NCBI GenBank assembly: GCA_949752735.1
Contig: OX457037.1
Span: forward strand, 14,459,932-14,523,931
Direction of reading: 5' to 3'
Source: Lumbricus terrestris
Lineage: Eukaryota > Annelida > Clitellata > Crassiclitellata > Lumbricidae
DNA length: 64,000 nt
Each line of letters begins with the position of its first letter. Within the stretch, counting starts at the first letter, position 1. Of this stretch, positions 1 through 11,788 are shown piece by piece. The notes under the pieces were generated by a model. The model was not told the DNA's origin. It did no database searches and saw nothing but the letters and a program-made list of their open reading frames with translations. The position numbers were made by a program, and so were the translations under genes.

Positions 1-38
1 GTCTGTACCATTCAGCGTGAAATGGGCTAATCGAGATT

Positions 39-498
39 AGTCCTGGGTATGACGTTAAACTGCATCCGGCTTTGGGCTAGCCTAAAACAACAACCCCCTG
101 CTCCAGGGTCATGGAGTGAAGACGGATGACTGAGGTAGTCAACGCCCCTGCTCCAGGGTCATGGAGTGAAGACGGATGACTGAGGTAGTCAACGGCCCCT
201 GCTCCAGGGTCATGGAGTGAAGACGGATGACTGAGGTAGTCAACGCCCCTGCTCCAGGGTCATGGAGTGAAGACGGATGACTGAGGTAGTCAACGCCCCT
301 GCTCCAGGGTCATGGAGTGAAGACGGATGACTAAGGTAGTCAACGCCCGGATGATCAACCTGCCTGGATCTGGTCTACTCGCGTTGGAGTGGCGACTCAA
401 CCGAGGAACTCTCAGCCTACGAAAATGATGTAGCAACAATATTCAGAGTTTGTTGCCGCATCATGCAACGCCCCAAGAGGGCATGCTTCATGATGATG
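39..498. repeat. 50-bp tandem-repeat cassette, copy 1
   Basis: Five direct copies of a 50-bp unit (95-345, beginning CCCCTGCTCCAGGGTCATGG) sit between a conserved left flank (CTGGGTATGACGTTAAACTG) and a conserved right flank ending in ATGATGATG. The whole cassette recurs at 37733-38139 with four units and few differences. It is a dispersed element, not a local satellite. The ATG-rich right end resembles the 3' tail of RTE-driven non-autonomous elements. Confidence 0.8.
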
Positions 499-572
499 AC
501 AGTCGACCCGGACCACCATAGACTACTCTCACGGACAACCCTTTGACTCAACGCAGCGCTCGTGAATAATCT

Positions 573-1077
573 GGTGTCACCCGCTTGGCTTTCGAGTAGC
601 TGTTTAGAAAATAATTTGGAGATTACGATTACGATAAAATTTATAGGTGATCAGATAAAGCCGTTAGTGTAGGCCTACAACATTGACAGCCACGGTTATT
701 TTCCCCGCTACGCCAAGCCTACTTTCGCCGCATCTAAATGCGTCCTGGATATAAGTTCTTTCATGCCTCTCAAACTACCGTCTAACATAACAATAATCAT
801 CTGCAGAATCGAGATCAGTCAGCCTTTCCTCATTCGCCTACCTCAGTCGAGCACCTGTATGATGTATCCCTCGTAAAACGCGTCATCACTCAATCCACAA
901 CCAAATCAAGCCAACTAAACAAGTTGTTGTCTTATTGGTTTACGTCGATAAATAATATAAAAAGAAAATATATATGCTTTTTATATTAGAAATTTTTTCA
1001 AATACAGACTTTCAGCAAAGAGGAGATTCAGTTTGGGGAAGACTTTGAATCGGAGAAGACTTTATAGCGTGACACCG
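573..1077. mobile_element. Possible MITE with GGTGTCAC ends
   Basis: The left edge reads GGTGTCACCCGC and the right edge, read in reverse, GGTGTCACGCTATAAAGTCT. The internal part around 970-1080 (TATATGCTTTTTATAT, then a repeated AGAAGACTTT word) matches the element at 43899-44284. It may be an older member of that family. The borders are tentative. Confidence 0.4.
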
Positions 1078-1147
1078 GTCTATTCTAGTTTATCAGTGTC
1101 TAACCTAAGACTGTCTAGTGTCTACTGTATAGGGAGAAAAACGTTAC

Positions 1148-1410
1148 TTGAGCTGCATAGAAGAAGAAGAAGAAAAGAAGAAGAGGAAGTACAACGACAA
1201 AAACAAGAACAAGAAGAAGAATAAGAAGAACAAGAAGAACAAGAAAAACAATAAGAACAAGAACAAGAAGACCAAGAAGAACAAGAAGAAGAGGAAGAAA
1301 AAGACGAGGAGGAAGAAGAAGAGGAAAAGGAAGAAGAAGAGGAATAAGAAAAGGAAGAGGAAGAGGAATAAGAAGAGGAAGATGAAGTGGAAGAGGAGGA
1401 GGAGGAGGAG

Positions 1411-1442
<32 letters not shown>

Positions 1443-1483
1443 AGAGGAAGAGGAATAAGAAGAGGAATATGAAGAGAAGGAGA

Positions 1484-1514
<31 letters not shown>

Positions 1515-2281
1515 AGAGAAAAAGGAAGAGAAAGAGGAACAAGAAGCACAAAAACAAGAACAAAAAGAACAAAAACAAGAAGAACAAGAACAAGACGAAC
1601 AAGAACAAGAACGAGAGGAACAAGAACAAGACCAAGAACACGAACAAGAAGAACAAGAACAAGAGCAAGAACCGAGAAGAACAAAAACAAGAACAAAAAC
1701 AAGAAGAAGAAGAACAAGAAGTACAAGAAGAAGGATATGAAGAAGAACAAGAAGAATAAGAACAAGAACAGGAACAAGAAGAACAAGAAGAAGAAGAGGA
1801 GAAGAGAAGAGGAAGAGAAGAAGAACAGGAAGAGGAGGAGGAAGAAGAAGAAGCAGAAGAAGAGGAAGAAGAGGAGGAGGAGGAGAAGGAGAGGGAAGAA
1901 GAAGAAGAAGAAGAAGAAGAAGAAAAAGAAGAAGAAGAAAAAGAAGAAGAAGAAGAAGCAGAAGCAGAAGCAGAAGAAGAGAAAGAAGAGGAAGAAGAGG
2001 AAGAACAAGAACAAGAACTAGAACAAGAAGAGGAAGAAGAAGAACAAGAAGAAGAAGAACAAGAAGAACTCTAACCCTAACTCTAACCCTAAGAACAAGA
2101 AGAACAAGAGAAACAAGAGGAAGAAAAAGAAGAGGAAGAAGACGAGGAGGAAGAAGAAGAGGAAGAGGAATAAGAAGAGGAAGAGGAAGAAGAATAGGAA
2201 GAGGAAGAGGAGGAGGAGGAAGAGGAATATGAAGAGGAATAAGAAGAGGAATATGAAGAGAAAGGGGAAGAGGAAGAAGAA

Positions 2282-2317
<36 letters not shown>

Positions 2318-3672
2318 AAATAAAAGAAAAAAGAGGAAGAAGAACAAGAAGAACAAAAAAAGAATAAAAAGAACAAGAACAAGAAGAACAAGAACAGGAA
2401 GAACAAGAAGAACAAGAAGAAGAACAATAACAAGAATAACCCTAACCCCAACCATAAGAACAAGAAGAAAAGGAAGAACAAGAAGAACAAGAAGAGGAAG
2501 AAGAAGACGAGGAGGAAGAAGAAGAGGAAGAGGAAGAGGAATAAGAAGAGGAAGAGGAAGAGGCCAAGGAGGAGGAGGAGGAAGAGGAAAAGGAATAAGA
2601 AGAGGAATATGAAGAGAAAGAGGAAGAGAAAGAAGAAGAGGATGAGGAGGAAGAAGAGGAATAAGAAGAGAAAAAGGAAGAGTAACAAAAAGAACAAAAA
2701 CAAGAACAAATAGAACAATAACAAGAAGAACAAGAGCAAGAAGAACAACGACAAGAAGAACAAGAACAAAAAGAACAAAAACGAGAGAAACAAGAACGAG
2801 AAAAAGAAGAACAAGAACAGGAACAAGAACAAGAAGAACAAAACCAGAACGAAAACAAGAATAAGAAGAACAAGAAGTACAAGAAGAGGAAGGATTAGAA
2901 GAACAAGAACAGGAAGAACAAGAAGAACAAGAACAAGAAGAATAAAAACAAGAACAATAACAGAAACAAGAAGAACAAGAACAAGAAGCACAAGAAGCAC
3001 AAGAACAAGAAGAAGATAAGTGAAGAGGAAGAGGAAGAGAACAGGAAGAGGAAGGGAAGAAGAAGAGGAAGCGGAGGAGGAAGAACAAGAAGAAGCAGAA
3101 GAAGAGGAAGAGGAGGAGGAGGAGGAGGAGGAGGAAGAAGAAGAAGAAGAAGAAGAAGAAGAGGAAGAGGATAGGAGGAGGAAGACGAAGACGAAGAGGA
3201 AAACGAGGAGGAAGAGGACGAGGAAGAGGGAAGCGGAGTCGAAGATGGAGTCGGGAGGAGAGGTCGAGAATGAGGAGGAAGAGGGTGTGGAAGAGGTAGA
3301 TCGAGAAGGAGGGGGAGAGGGAGAGGGTGAGCGAGAGGGAAAGGGATAGGGAGAGGGAGAGGGCGAAGCAGAGGGAGAGCGAGAGGGAGAGGGGAGGGAG
3401 AGGGAGAGAAAGAGAGTGAGTGAGAAGGAGATGAGGACCAGCTGGAGGACGAGGAGGGCGAGGCGGTGGAGGAGGAAGAAGAGAAAATGGGAGAGGGAGA
3501 GAGAGGAAGAGGAAGAGTAGGATGAGGACGACGACGAGGAGGAGGAGTAGGTGGAGGAGAAGATGATGAAGAAGAAGAAGATGAAAAAGAAGAAGACGAA
3601 GAAGAAGAAGAACAAGAAGAACAACAAGAACAACAAGAAGGAGAAGGAGAAGGAGAAGGAAAAGAAGAAGAA
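1148..3672. repeat. 2.5-kb polypurine tract with embedded telomere-like motifs
   Basis: The plus strand is almost purely A and G (GAA, GAG, GGA, AAC-rich). The long frames of K/R/E or L/F/S here are artefacts of composition. Two short interruptions, 2071-2093 and 2437-2455, read AACCCTAACTCTAACCCTAA and AACCCTAACCCCAACC, which match the TTAGGG telomere repeat on the other strand. It lies downstream of exon 2 of gene 1 and so probably inside its intron 2. Such tracts can form triplex DNA. Confidence 0.9.
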
Positions 3673-3815
3673 GTTATCATGTAGCAACCAAAAGGAACTT
3701 CACGGCGGTTTATTAATTTTTCTTCAAATTGTTTGACAATGGAACTGGGAAAAGAAGTGATTTAAAAGAGTAGCTTTTACAACTATTAAGCCAAATAAGA
3801 TACTGCAAAACTAAC

Positions 3816-3988
3816 TGTCAGTTCATCGCAGCATGTCTCGGTGTCGAACGATTCAAAGGAAAACGACAACAAACTTTTCGCTGATGCATATATGTTGTAG
3901 TTGCAGTTGAGATTGTTAGAGTAGTTGCCAGGGTAGTTGGGAGAACTGATAACTCCGGATGGACCATAGTACGAGGTGTTACCACAGA
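3816..3988 (-). CDS. Gene 1 exon 2: first half of CUB 1 (type B)
   Basis: This encodes VCGNTSYYGPSGVISSPNYP, then GNYSNNLNCNYNIYASAKSL and ends CCDELT. The acceptor is TCGCTACAG and the donor is CTGACA|GTTAGT, identical to the gene 2 exon 2 donor. It is 173 nt, phase 1 in and phase 0 out. The Tyr/Asn-rich CUB core is the same as in gene 2 exons 2 and 6. Confidence 0.88.
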
Positions 3989-5907
3989 CTGTAGCGAAAG
4001 AAGACATTTATAGGGAAACATTCGCTTAATGACTTGTTACATGTAGGATTGCAGGTATGCTCGGAAAATAACTTCTGATCCGATATCTTGATTAAATTCC
4101 ACGAGTCAATGATGAAAAGAATAAACGATAGAACAAAAATCAGTAAGAGGATCTGAAGGTAACCTACCACTATTTAAAATTTTCGCAGGATCTAAAATAA
4201 ATCATAAGAAGAATAGGCTACAACAAAAAAGAGCTGTATTATGCCAAACAAATTTGTTTCGAGGTAAACGGTCTCTGTTGTCATAAGCCCTCGTCAAATC
4301 TGGATCCATCCATAGGCTACAATCATTGTGCGTCATGAAACTGATGGCCTAACCAAGAATTTGGCTAATAAAATAGCTAGAACTGCGGGGAAAGGGGGCC
4401 TACCAACATATGAAACGAAATTGCACTCTTCATTCATTCATTTCGAGAACTAATATAGCGCCTCTTCAAGAAACCTACTCAGAGGCGCTCCCAGCCCAGA
4501 CACAGCTAAAAAAAATAGGATTTGAGATACTTAAAAAATGCAGGGGAATTTATCCTAGACATAAGTCGCAAGGTAAGTGGGAGGCCATTCCAGATAGCGG
4601 GACCAACAACAGAAAAGGCTCAGCGCTGTCTGATAGAAGTTCGAGCCCGCGGAACCAAAAGCTCACCCGTTGCCGCCGAGCGAAGAGTTCGACGGGCTGC
4701 AAGGTCTGAGATAGGTCGACAAAGGCTAGACAAGTACGATGGAGCACAAGAAAGACGGCATCGCCAAACAAGTGCAGCAACTCGGTAGGAGATGCGTTGT
4801 GAAACAGGGAACAGTGGAGAACGTCCCGAATATAAGCAGAGACGGGGGCATATTTACATATTATTTAGGAATGCGGCAAATGAGGCGAGCAGCCGAACGT
4901 AGAACTCTTTCAAGGCGCCCAATTAGTCCAAGTGTCAGACACACAAGTACCGAACTGCAGTAATCAATTCTACTAGTTACAAAGGCATGCACACGAGTCA
5001 CAGTAGCACTATGAGAGAGAGAGAGAGAGATCTTGAGACAACTCGGAGTTGACGAAGCTGGTAGTAGCAACTACGAGTGACCAAATTGACATGCTTTGAG
5101 AAATGGAGCTCTTGATCCAAAGTAATTCCAAGGTCTCGCACTGTGAGAGAGAACGAGATATCAGGGAAAGTTGCTGCTATTAAGTGCAGGTCAATGGATG
5201 TCAATTGCCTGCGGGTACCAAACCAGATGAACTGAGTTTTAGAGTGATTTAGTAGCAAACGATTAGATGCCATCCATGATGAGAGAGTATCAATGGCATT
5301 GGACATTAAAGACACAGTGGACAATGCATCAGCGGCAAAGCAGTGAGCATAGGCCTGCAGCCCTGCACGTCATCAGCATAGAGTTGGTGCAGGAGACCAT
5401 ATGCAGACAACAAGGAACTAATACCAGCTGTATAGAGGACGTACAGTAAAGGGCCCAACACTGAACCCTGTGGCACACCAAAAGGGGCTGAGACCCAACA
5501 CGACCTAGAGGCACCCAAAACCACACAGTTAGTGTGCCCAGAAAGAAAAGAGCGAAGCCATACTAAAGGAGCACCAGTCAAACCAAAGGAAACAGAGACG
5601 ATGTAGCAAGATAGAGTGGTCAACAGCATCAAAAGCGGCACTAACATCAAATAGAGCTAAAAGTGTGACCTGACCACGGTCTATGGCGCCATACAAATCA
5701 GACAATAGGCGAACCAAAAGATTTTCAGTAGACTGATTTCTACGGAAACCTGACTGTTGAGAGGGGAGTAGCCCATGCATGTCCAAATATGCCAGTAACT
5801 GCATTGTGCATAACAATAATAGGCCTACTTTGATCTTTGTGCGATCTGTGATTTAAAGCAATTGGGTGGAAGACGTGCATGTATGCGGAAAGGCAATAAA
5901 TATGGGG

Positions 5908-5953
<46 letters not shown>

Positions 5954-8900
5954 TGCTCTCCTCCGTCCGGCCGCGCCGACGATGAGGCTTTTACATGGGG
6001 TCTCCACGCTGCTTTATCCTTGATGGTATACATGGCATTCCTCATATCCATGTGCCTTTCCTCTAGATCTTCTGTTATGTTGTCGATCCATGTTTTTCTT
6101 TGACGTCCTCTACTTCTCTGTCCCTCCCCATTGCCGTGCAAAGCCGCAACTGGCAGTCTTCTGTCGTCCATTCTTGATACATGTCCAAACCACGTGAGTC
6201 TTCTCTTCTTGATTTTGTCCACTATTGCTTCCTCCGCTCCCAGTTCTTCTCTGGTCTTCTCATTTCTGATCCTTTCCCTTCTACTTCTGCCCAGTATTCC
6301 CCGCAGCCAGCTCATTTCGGCCACTAGTAGTCTCCTTTCGTCCTCCTTGCGCAAGCACCAGCATGTACTCGGATCCATACAGCAGTACCGGCACTACAAG
6401 AGCTCCATACAATCTCATCTTGGTTCTTGTCGACACGCCTTGGTAAATGGGGTAAATTATCCACAACTTTATATGTGACGAACAGCAGGGTAAATCGACC
6501 ATGTACCCAAAGTCCTAACCCAAACATGAGGTTTTACATTCATGGCAATGCAATGGTTCTCTGACATGAAATTAAACAGTGTGCTGCTACCACATTCACT
6601 ACGGCTATGGGATGGACTGCGATGCAAGACTAAACATAACATAACATAACATTTTATTCAGCAAATATTATTTCATAACATTTCGTAAGTACATCATAGT
6701 AGTTGTCAGACATGTCGGCTTACCCAGGATACCCAAAAGGGGGCCGAAGGTTCCGCCAGCCAGGGCCACCTGAGAGCGCTGGATTAAATAGATGTATTAG
6801 CCGAATGTCAAATGACAAAACACAATATTAAAATCTTAACTATTATATTGTATTGCATTGTATAGGAACATTTATAAAGCGCCTCTACTAGGGTGAACCG
6901 TTCAGAGGCGTTCCCAGTGCGCAGGGCCACGAGGGAAGAAATAGGTTTTGAGAAAAGAAAATGAGGAGGAGGGATTGCCAGTCAGAAGTTGAGATCCAGT
7001 GGAAGGAAACAGAGTATTCCAAAGAAAGGCACCAATTGATGTAAAGGAACGGGACTAAGCCATAGCCGTTCAAGTAGGAGGTACCAGAAGATTAATCTGT
7101 TGAAAGAGCGGAGTGGACAATGCGAGGAGGTTGAAACTGGCCTGTAAATTCCATTGGCTAGATATGTGGGACAAGACCCGTTGTGCTTTGGGGACCAAAG
7201 TGAGAATTTTGAACTTAATGCGCGCAGTTACATGACATTGTAGAGTTGTACATGTAGACTTTGTAGAGGCAGTCAATAGAGCTGCTTAAACGTGATAACA
7301 TAATAGTAAAAATATAAATAAATTTTAAAGTAATTACTAAATACATATAGGCCTTGCTATAATAAAGATATAATATACATGACTCATGTACGGGGTGCGC
7401 CAAAGAAAAGACCCCTCTAGGTTTTTTGCCAATAATTGGCCAGAAGTAAGAATTTCGAAATGAAATTATACAGTTCTAAAGACAATTCATATTTACACCT
7501 GATGGTCAGATTTCATAAAAATATTTCAAAAACAACAAAAGTTATAACACTTTTAGCGAGTCCACCCGCCGGTTTTTGACGATTCAAAAAGAAACGCAAA
7601 AAATGAATTTTTTTGCCAATATCTTGGCCAGAAAAAAGAATTTCAAAATGAAATTTCAAAGGTTCAAATACAATTCATATTTACACAATCATGATGGTCA
7701 GATTTAATCAAAATATTTAAACCAGAACAAAAGTGACACCACTTTTAGTGAGGCCACCCACCGTATTTTGACGATTCAAAAACGAAACGCAATAAACAGT
7801 TGCAAAAACACGATTTTTATTCAGTCTCATCTCAAATAACTGCTGTCAAATGAACTTGTTAGTGCCTCACAACTTGTGTTTAACGTGCCCGCCACCAGTG
7901 CCAAAACCTCTTTTGAGTCTTTTTGCAAAGATCTTGAAGGACCTGTTGATTATTCTGACAGAATCCTTATTTACCAATTTGATTGTCATCTTGTTAAGTG
8001 ACTTCTCAGTGACGCGCAGCTACGCTGGTACCCTGTTTCTTTTTTTAAATAGTAATAATATAATGATCATCTGGCAATATCAAGGCTATTTGATACCAAT
8101 TATTTGAGATGAGAACAAAAACTGTGTTTTGTCACTTTTTTGCGTTTCGTTTTTCAATCGTCAAAAAACGGTGGATGACCTCCCTAAAAGTGGTATAACT
8201 TTTGTTCTGTTTGAAATATTTTTATGGAATCTGACCATCATGTGCAGATACGAGTTGTCTCCGTATAACATTTCATTTCGATATTCTTTTTTGGCCAAGA
8301 TATTGGCCAGAATAATTAGATTGGTTTATTTGTTACTTTTTGTTGCCTCGCATTTTTAAATCGTCAAAAAAGGATTGGTGACCTCACTAAAAGTGATGTA
8401 ACTTTTGATGTGTTTGAAATATTTTGATGAAATCTGATCATCATGTGTACATATGAATTGTCCTTAAGACTGTAAAATGTCATTTGAAAATTCTTACTTT
8501 TGGTCAAGATATTGGCAAAAAACCTAGGGGGTCTTTTTTGGCGCACTCTGTATAGCTGTATACAAATAACAGGTGAGTGAGTTAGGAAAAATAAAGTACA
8601 GATATTTAGTTATATGCACGGACACGAGTGCACACTCCCATGTTAGGCCACCCACATTTTCCCAAAATGTGTGACTTATCCTCTTTGTTGGATGTAAGCA
8701 GAAAATTCTCGTTTGACTACATGAAAAGACTGCAGGGAGCGAATACTAGGAGGAATAGGGCACAGCACATTTTGGCCCCGCCGTTTTGGCGCGACGGTTT
8801 TGGCGCCGCCGTTCTGGCGCCGGCAGTTTTCTCTTTCAAGGTCAGTACACAGTAATCCGACTTCTGCCTTTACAAGAATCATTTTCCCCAATCCAGTTTC

Positions 8901-9472
8901 TACTGGAACGACAATTATTTTTATCATTCCAACTTCTATTTAAACAATAATTATATATCCTCGAGGAAAGTCCGATTTAATCGAGAATCTTTATCAGCCC
9001 CACTTCTATTTAAGGTAAAATAATTATCTTCATTCCAACTTCTATTCAACCAAGAGGTTTTTTCATCAATCCAGCTTCCATTTATACATGCATTTTTTTC
9101 GTCGATCCGACTTTCGGCAGAGTAGGTTTCCATCCAGCAAGCTTCTATTGCAGCAAAGACTCAGTTTCATCCAACTTCCATTGACAGGAACAGTTATTTC
9201 CATAAACCCAACTTCTACTTACGCCAAGAATTAGTTTTATCCATCCAAATTCCATTTAGGCAAACATTTATATTCATAAAAAAACTCCTGCGCCAAAACG
9301 CCCGGCGCAAAACGGCGGCGCCAAACGTCCTGTTTCGGAGGAATACTTAGTTAGCTTTATCACGAAGCATGATTAGTTCATACAGGGAATATTTACTACC
9401 TGCGTCGCTCGGAGTCGTCTGGGCAGCAGCTGTTGCTACCAGATACACGAGGATAAGCAGTGAAAGCCTCAT
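3816..9472 (-). CDS. Gene 1: secreted CUB protein, 5' part only (runs off the left edge)
   Basis: Two exons are visible, 9472-9400 (signal peptide) and 3988-3816 (first half of a type B CUB domain), separated by a 5.4-kb intron containing LINE pieces, a fold-back element and a Mutator-like element. Joining them restores a valine codon (G|TC) and reads AQTTPSDAVCGNTSYYGPSG. The next exon (ISC-type second half) is not found in positions 1-3815, where the DNA is a polypurine tract and repeats. The rest of the gene should therefore lie beyond the window. Gene 2 predicts three more CUB domains and a repeat tail. Confidence 0.8.
4453..5816 (-). mobile_element. CR1/L2-like LINE, 5'-truncated and frameshifted
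   Basis: Reverse-transcriptase pieces follow one another in broken frames: FDVSAAFDAVDHSILLHRL (around 5640), VPQGSVLGPLLYVLY and the catalytic YADD (around 5410-5480), VRDLGITLDQELHFSKHV (around 5120), and SRIDYCSSVLVCL (around 4970). The end GPAIWNGLPLTLRLMSR lies near 4600. The 3' end carries the stem GAGGCGCT..AGAGGCGCT shared with other LINEs and the SINE here, next to CATT repeats. Frameshifts make it inactive. Confidence 0.85.
5909..6480 (-). mobile_element. RTE-like LINE 3' fragment with GAT tail
   Basis: A 142-residue frame (6378-5950) reads RRLTWFGHVSRMDDRRLP, then GRQRKTWIDNITEDLEER, the C-terminal signature of RTE-type reverse transcriptase proteins. Upstream, near 6430-6300, frameshifted pieces continue it (LYGALVVPVLLYGSE). 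The element ends directly in a (ATG)n/(CAT)n microsatellite at 5909-5953, as RTE elements usually do. It lies inside gene 1 intron 1. Confidence 0.82.
6875..7262 (-). mobile_element. CR1/L2-like LINE, C-terminal and 3' tail fragment
   Basis: The minus strand reads ARIKFKILTLVPKAQRVLSH near 7220, then SRSFTSIGAFLWNTLFPST near 7040 and SFLKTYFFPRGPAHWERL near 6930. This matches the end of the LINE at 39362-40045. The tail stem-loop AGAGGCGTTCCC / AAGCGCCTCT is at 6877-6918. Confidence 0.72.
7389..8552. mobile_element. Fold-back element with TACAGGGTGCGCC-type ends, copy A
   Basis: The ends TACGGGGTGCGCC and GGCGCACTCTGTA face each other and are flanked by TA, as in Tc1/mariner-like elements. 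Each arm holds about two copies of a 180-bp unit (TTTTTGCCAATATCTTGGCC to GACGATTCAAAAACG), head to tail, in inverted orientation around a roughly 300-bp centre. No transposase is visible. Copies B (36543-37728) and C (56187-56354) belong to the same family. Confidence 0.8.
8758..9336. mobile_element. Mutator-like non-autonomous element with GGCGCCAAAAC word arrays
   Basis: The two ends carry inverted arrays of a GGCGCCAAAACGGCGGC-type word (8769-8830 and 9287-9330). A perfect 9-bp direct repeat GGAGGAATA flanks the element (8749-8757 and 9337-9345), the duplication size expected for Mutator-like transposition. The interior (8870-9290) is a degenerate array of CCAACTTCTATTTAA / CCAGCTTCCATTTA units. 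There is no coding capacity. Confidence 0.75.
9400..9472 (-). CDS. Gene 1 exon 1: signal peptide
   Basis: This encodes MRLSLLILVYLVATAAAQ followed by TTPSDA, a clear secretory signal with cleavage near AAA-Q. It is 73 nt long, the same as gene 2 exon 1, and ends at GACGCAG|GTAGTA in phase 1. The ATG is preceded by CTTCCTCAG|AG, matching the arrangement in gene 2, so a 5' UTR intron is likely here too. Confidence 0.82.
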
Positions 9473-9604
9473 CTCTGAGGAAGTTGTGTAATGACAAATC
9501 TGAAAAACAAAGAGGCTACACAGAATGCTGATAAAATATTTCATAGAGATTTAGTTGCATTAGGCGAACAGTGAACATGTATATACAATTCCACATGACT
9601 GTGT

Positions 9605-10784
9605 GTATGAATTTATGTATGTATGTATGTATGTATGTATGTATGTATGTATGTATGTATGTATGTATGTATGTATGTATGTATGTATGTATGTATGTAT
9701 TTATGTATGTATGTATGTATGTATGTATGTATGTATGTATGTATGTATGTATGTATGTATGTATGTATGTATGTATGTATGTATGTATGTATGTATGTAT
9801 GTATGTATGTATGTATGACATTGTATGTATGTATGTATGTAAGCATGTATGTATGTATGTTTGTTTGTTTGTATGTTTGTATGAGTGTGTCTGTGTACTT
9901 GTATGTTTGTATGCAGGTATGCAAGTATGTATTATAAATGTATGTATGAAAGTATGTATGGATGTATGGATGTATGTATGTATGCAAGTATGCTTGTATG
10001 TATGTACGCATGCACGCATGTATGCATGTATGTATGTATGTATGTATGTATGTATGTATGTATGTATGTATGTATGTATGTATGTATGTATGTATGTATG
10101 TATGCATGTATGCATTTATGTATGTATGTAAGCCTGTATGTGTGCATGTATGTACATATGTATGCATGTATTATGTATGTTTGTATGTATGTACATGTAT
10201 GTATGTATGTATGTATGTATGTATTTTTTTATGTATATATGTATGTATTCTGCATGAAAATGCGAATGCATGTACGAATGTAGTATGTATGTATGCATGT
10301 TTTATGTATGTATGTATGTATGTATGTATGTATGTATGTATGTATGTATGTATGTATGCATGTATGTATACATGTATGTATGTATGTATCTTTTATGTAT
10401 GCATGTAGGTATGCATGTATGTATGTATGTATGTATGTATGTATGTATGTATGTATGCATGTATGTATGTATGTATGTATGTATGTATGTATGTATATTG
10501 TATATATGTATGTATGTACGTATGTATGCATGCATGTATGAATGTACATGTATGTATGTATGTACCATGTATGAAGTTGTGTATGCATAATGCATGTAAT
10601 GTATGCATGTATGTATGTCTGCATGTATGTATGTATGTATGTATGTATGTATGTATGTTTGTATGTATGTATGTATGTATGTAGGTATGTATGTATGTAT
10701 GTATGTGTGTATGTATGTACGCTATGTATGTATGTATGTATGTATGTATGTATGTACGTATGTATGTATGTATGTGCACTTGTT
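9605..10784. repeat. 1.2-kb (ATGT)n microsatellite
   Basis: This is a nearly continuous ATGT array with interruptions (TTTG, GCATGCATG, GTAC). The frames MYVCMYVC and IHTYIHTY are by-products of the 4-bp period. Its right end abuts the 3' end of a minus-strand SINE (10780). A short inverted ATAC/ATGT array continues at 10980-11055. Confidence 0.95.
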
Positions 10785-10979
10785 ATAGCGCCCCTTCAAG
10801 CTCTCTCTACTCAGAGGCGCTCCCGAATGCAGAGCGGACACTGCATCGGAGTTTGACGCCGAAGCGCTGAGCAATTGTGAGTGAAGGACTTGCCCAAGGT
10901 CCTTACGCGGCGAGGTGGATTCGAACCTCGAACCTTCCGGCTTCAAGGCAATGACGCCACCACTACACCACCGCGCCTC
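10780..10979 (-). mobile_element. tRNA-headed SINE sharing the LINE 3' tail
   Basis: Read on the minus strand it begins GGCGCGGTGGTGTAGTGGTG, a box A-like promoter, and has a good box B, GGTTCGAATCC (complement near 10918-10928). It ends in the stem-loop GGGAGCGCCTCTGAGTAG ... GGGGCGCTATAAC, which is also found at the 3' ends of the LINEs at 4453, 6875 and 39362. A shared tail is the usual sign that a SINE is mobilised by its partner LINE. Confidence 0.82.
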
Positions 10980-11788
10980 ACATATACATACATACATACA
11001 TACATGTATGTATGTATGTATGTATGTACATGTATGTATGTATGTATGTATGTAGTGTGGAGGGTCAGAGTCATCATTTTCTTCAGTTTTTAAGAACTCT
11101 TTCCGACGATATATTGAATGGTAGTTTACACATTTGTTCTAAGAATAATAATTGCTTAAGAAAACCTGAAATTTAATGTTCTCTCAAAAATGCAATTTTT
11201 CGCAACTTTGGCCCTCTGGTGGGAGTTGAAGACATTGATATTTTTCAAAACTTTTTACACATTTCTTAACCCCATGCCATTGGGCAAGTTTTGGTATTTA
11301 TTATTCTTCGATTATCTGATTTTCTTTTTTTTCACTCCATCATAATATTCATGCATGTTACAAGAATGCTTTTAGAGCAATCAATTCTTCTTAAGACCCG
11401 ATAGGCCTACTGCATTCGATTTTACAGGGGGAAGTAAATTTTAAATAAATAATATTGATAAATAAAGCGCTGTGTGTCGCGGAGCGCCTTTAAAATTATT
11501 TAGACCAGTGATGCGCAACCTTTTTCAGCCACGGGCCACTAACCGATTTCATAAACTCTTCGGGGGCCAAACAAGTGTGACAACTCAGACTATGTAATTG
11601 TAAGATGAATGCACGTCAAATTTATTGAGACGACGCGCGCAGTAAAACACAGGTAAAAGTAATTGTTAAGAGTTATATAGAAAGGGTACTTATAGCACTT
11701 CTAGGTTGCCACAAAATAATAGTTTTTCATTGACCACAGACTGCGCATGTCTGTGTGATGGTTGCGGCTGCATTTCTGCAACTATAGC

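Noticed and set aside
95..345. Possible CRISPR-like array of 50-bp repeats
   Set aside because: The units are directly adjacent with no spacers, and the surroundings are animal DNA with introns.
1115..3736. Long Lys/Arg/Glu-rich and Leu/Phe/Ser-rich open frames up to 532 residues
   Set aside because: They exist on both strands and in several frames because the DNA is a stop-poor polypurine repeat. There is no splice signal, domain or codon structure.
1..3815. Second-half CUB exon of gene 1
   Set aside because: I read the minus strand for an ISC...CSQ...GF..Y pattern after an AG acceptor and found none. The exon probably lies beyond the left edge.
9516..11093. Frames reading MYVCMYVC and IHTYIHTY
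   Set aside because: They are translations of the (ATGT)n repeat in all frames. The same holds at 15123-15563, 50521-50869 and 53315-53899.
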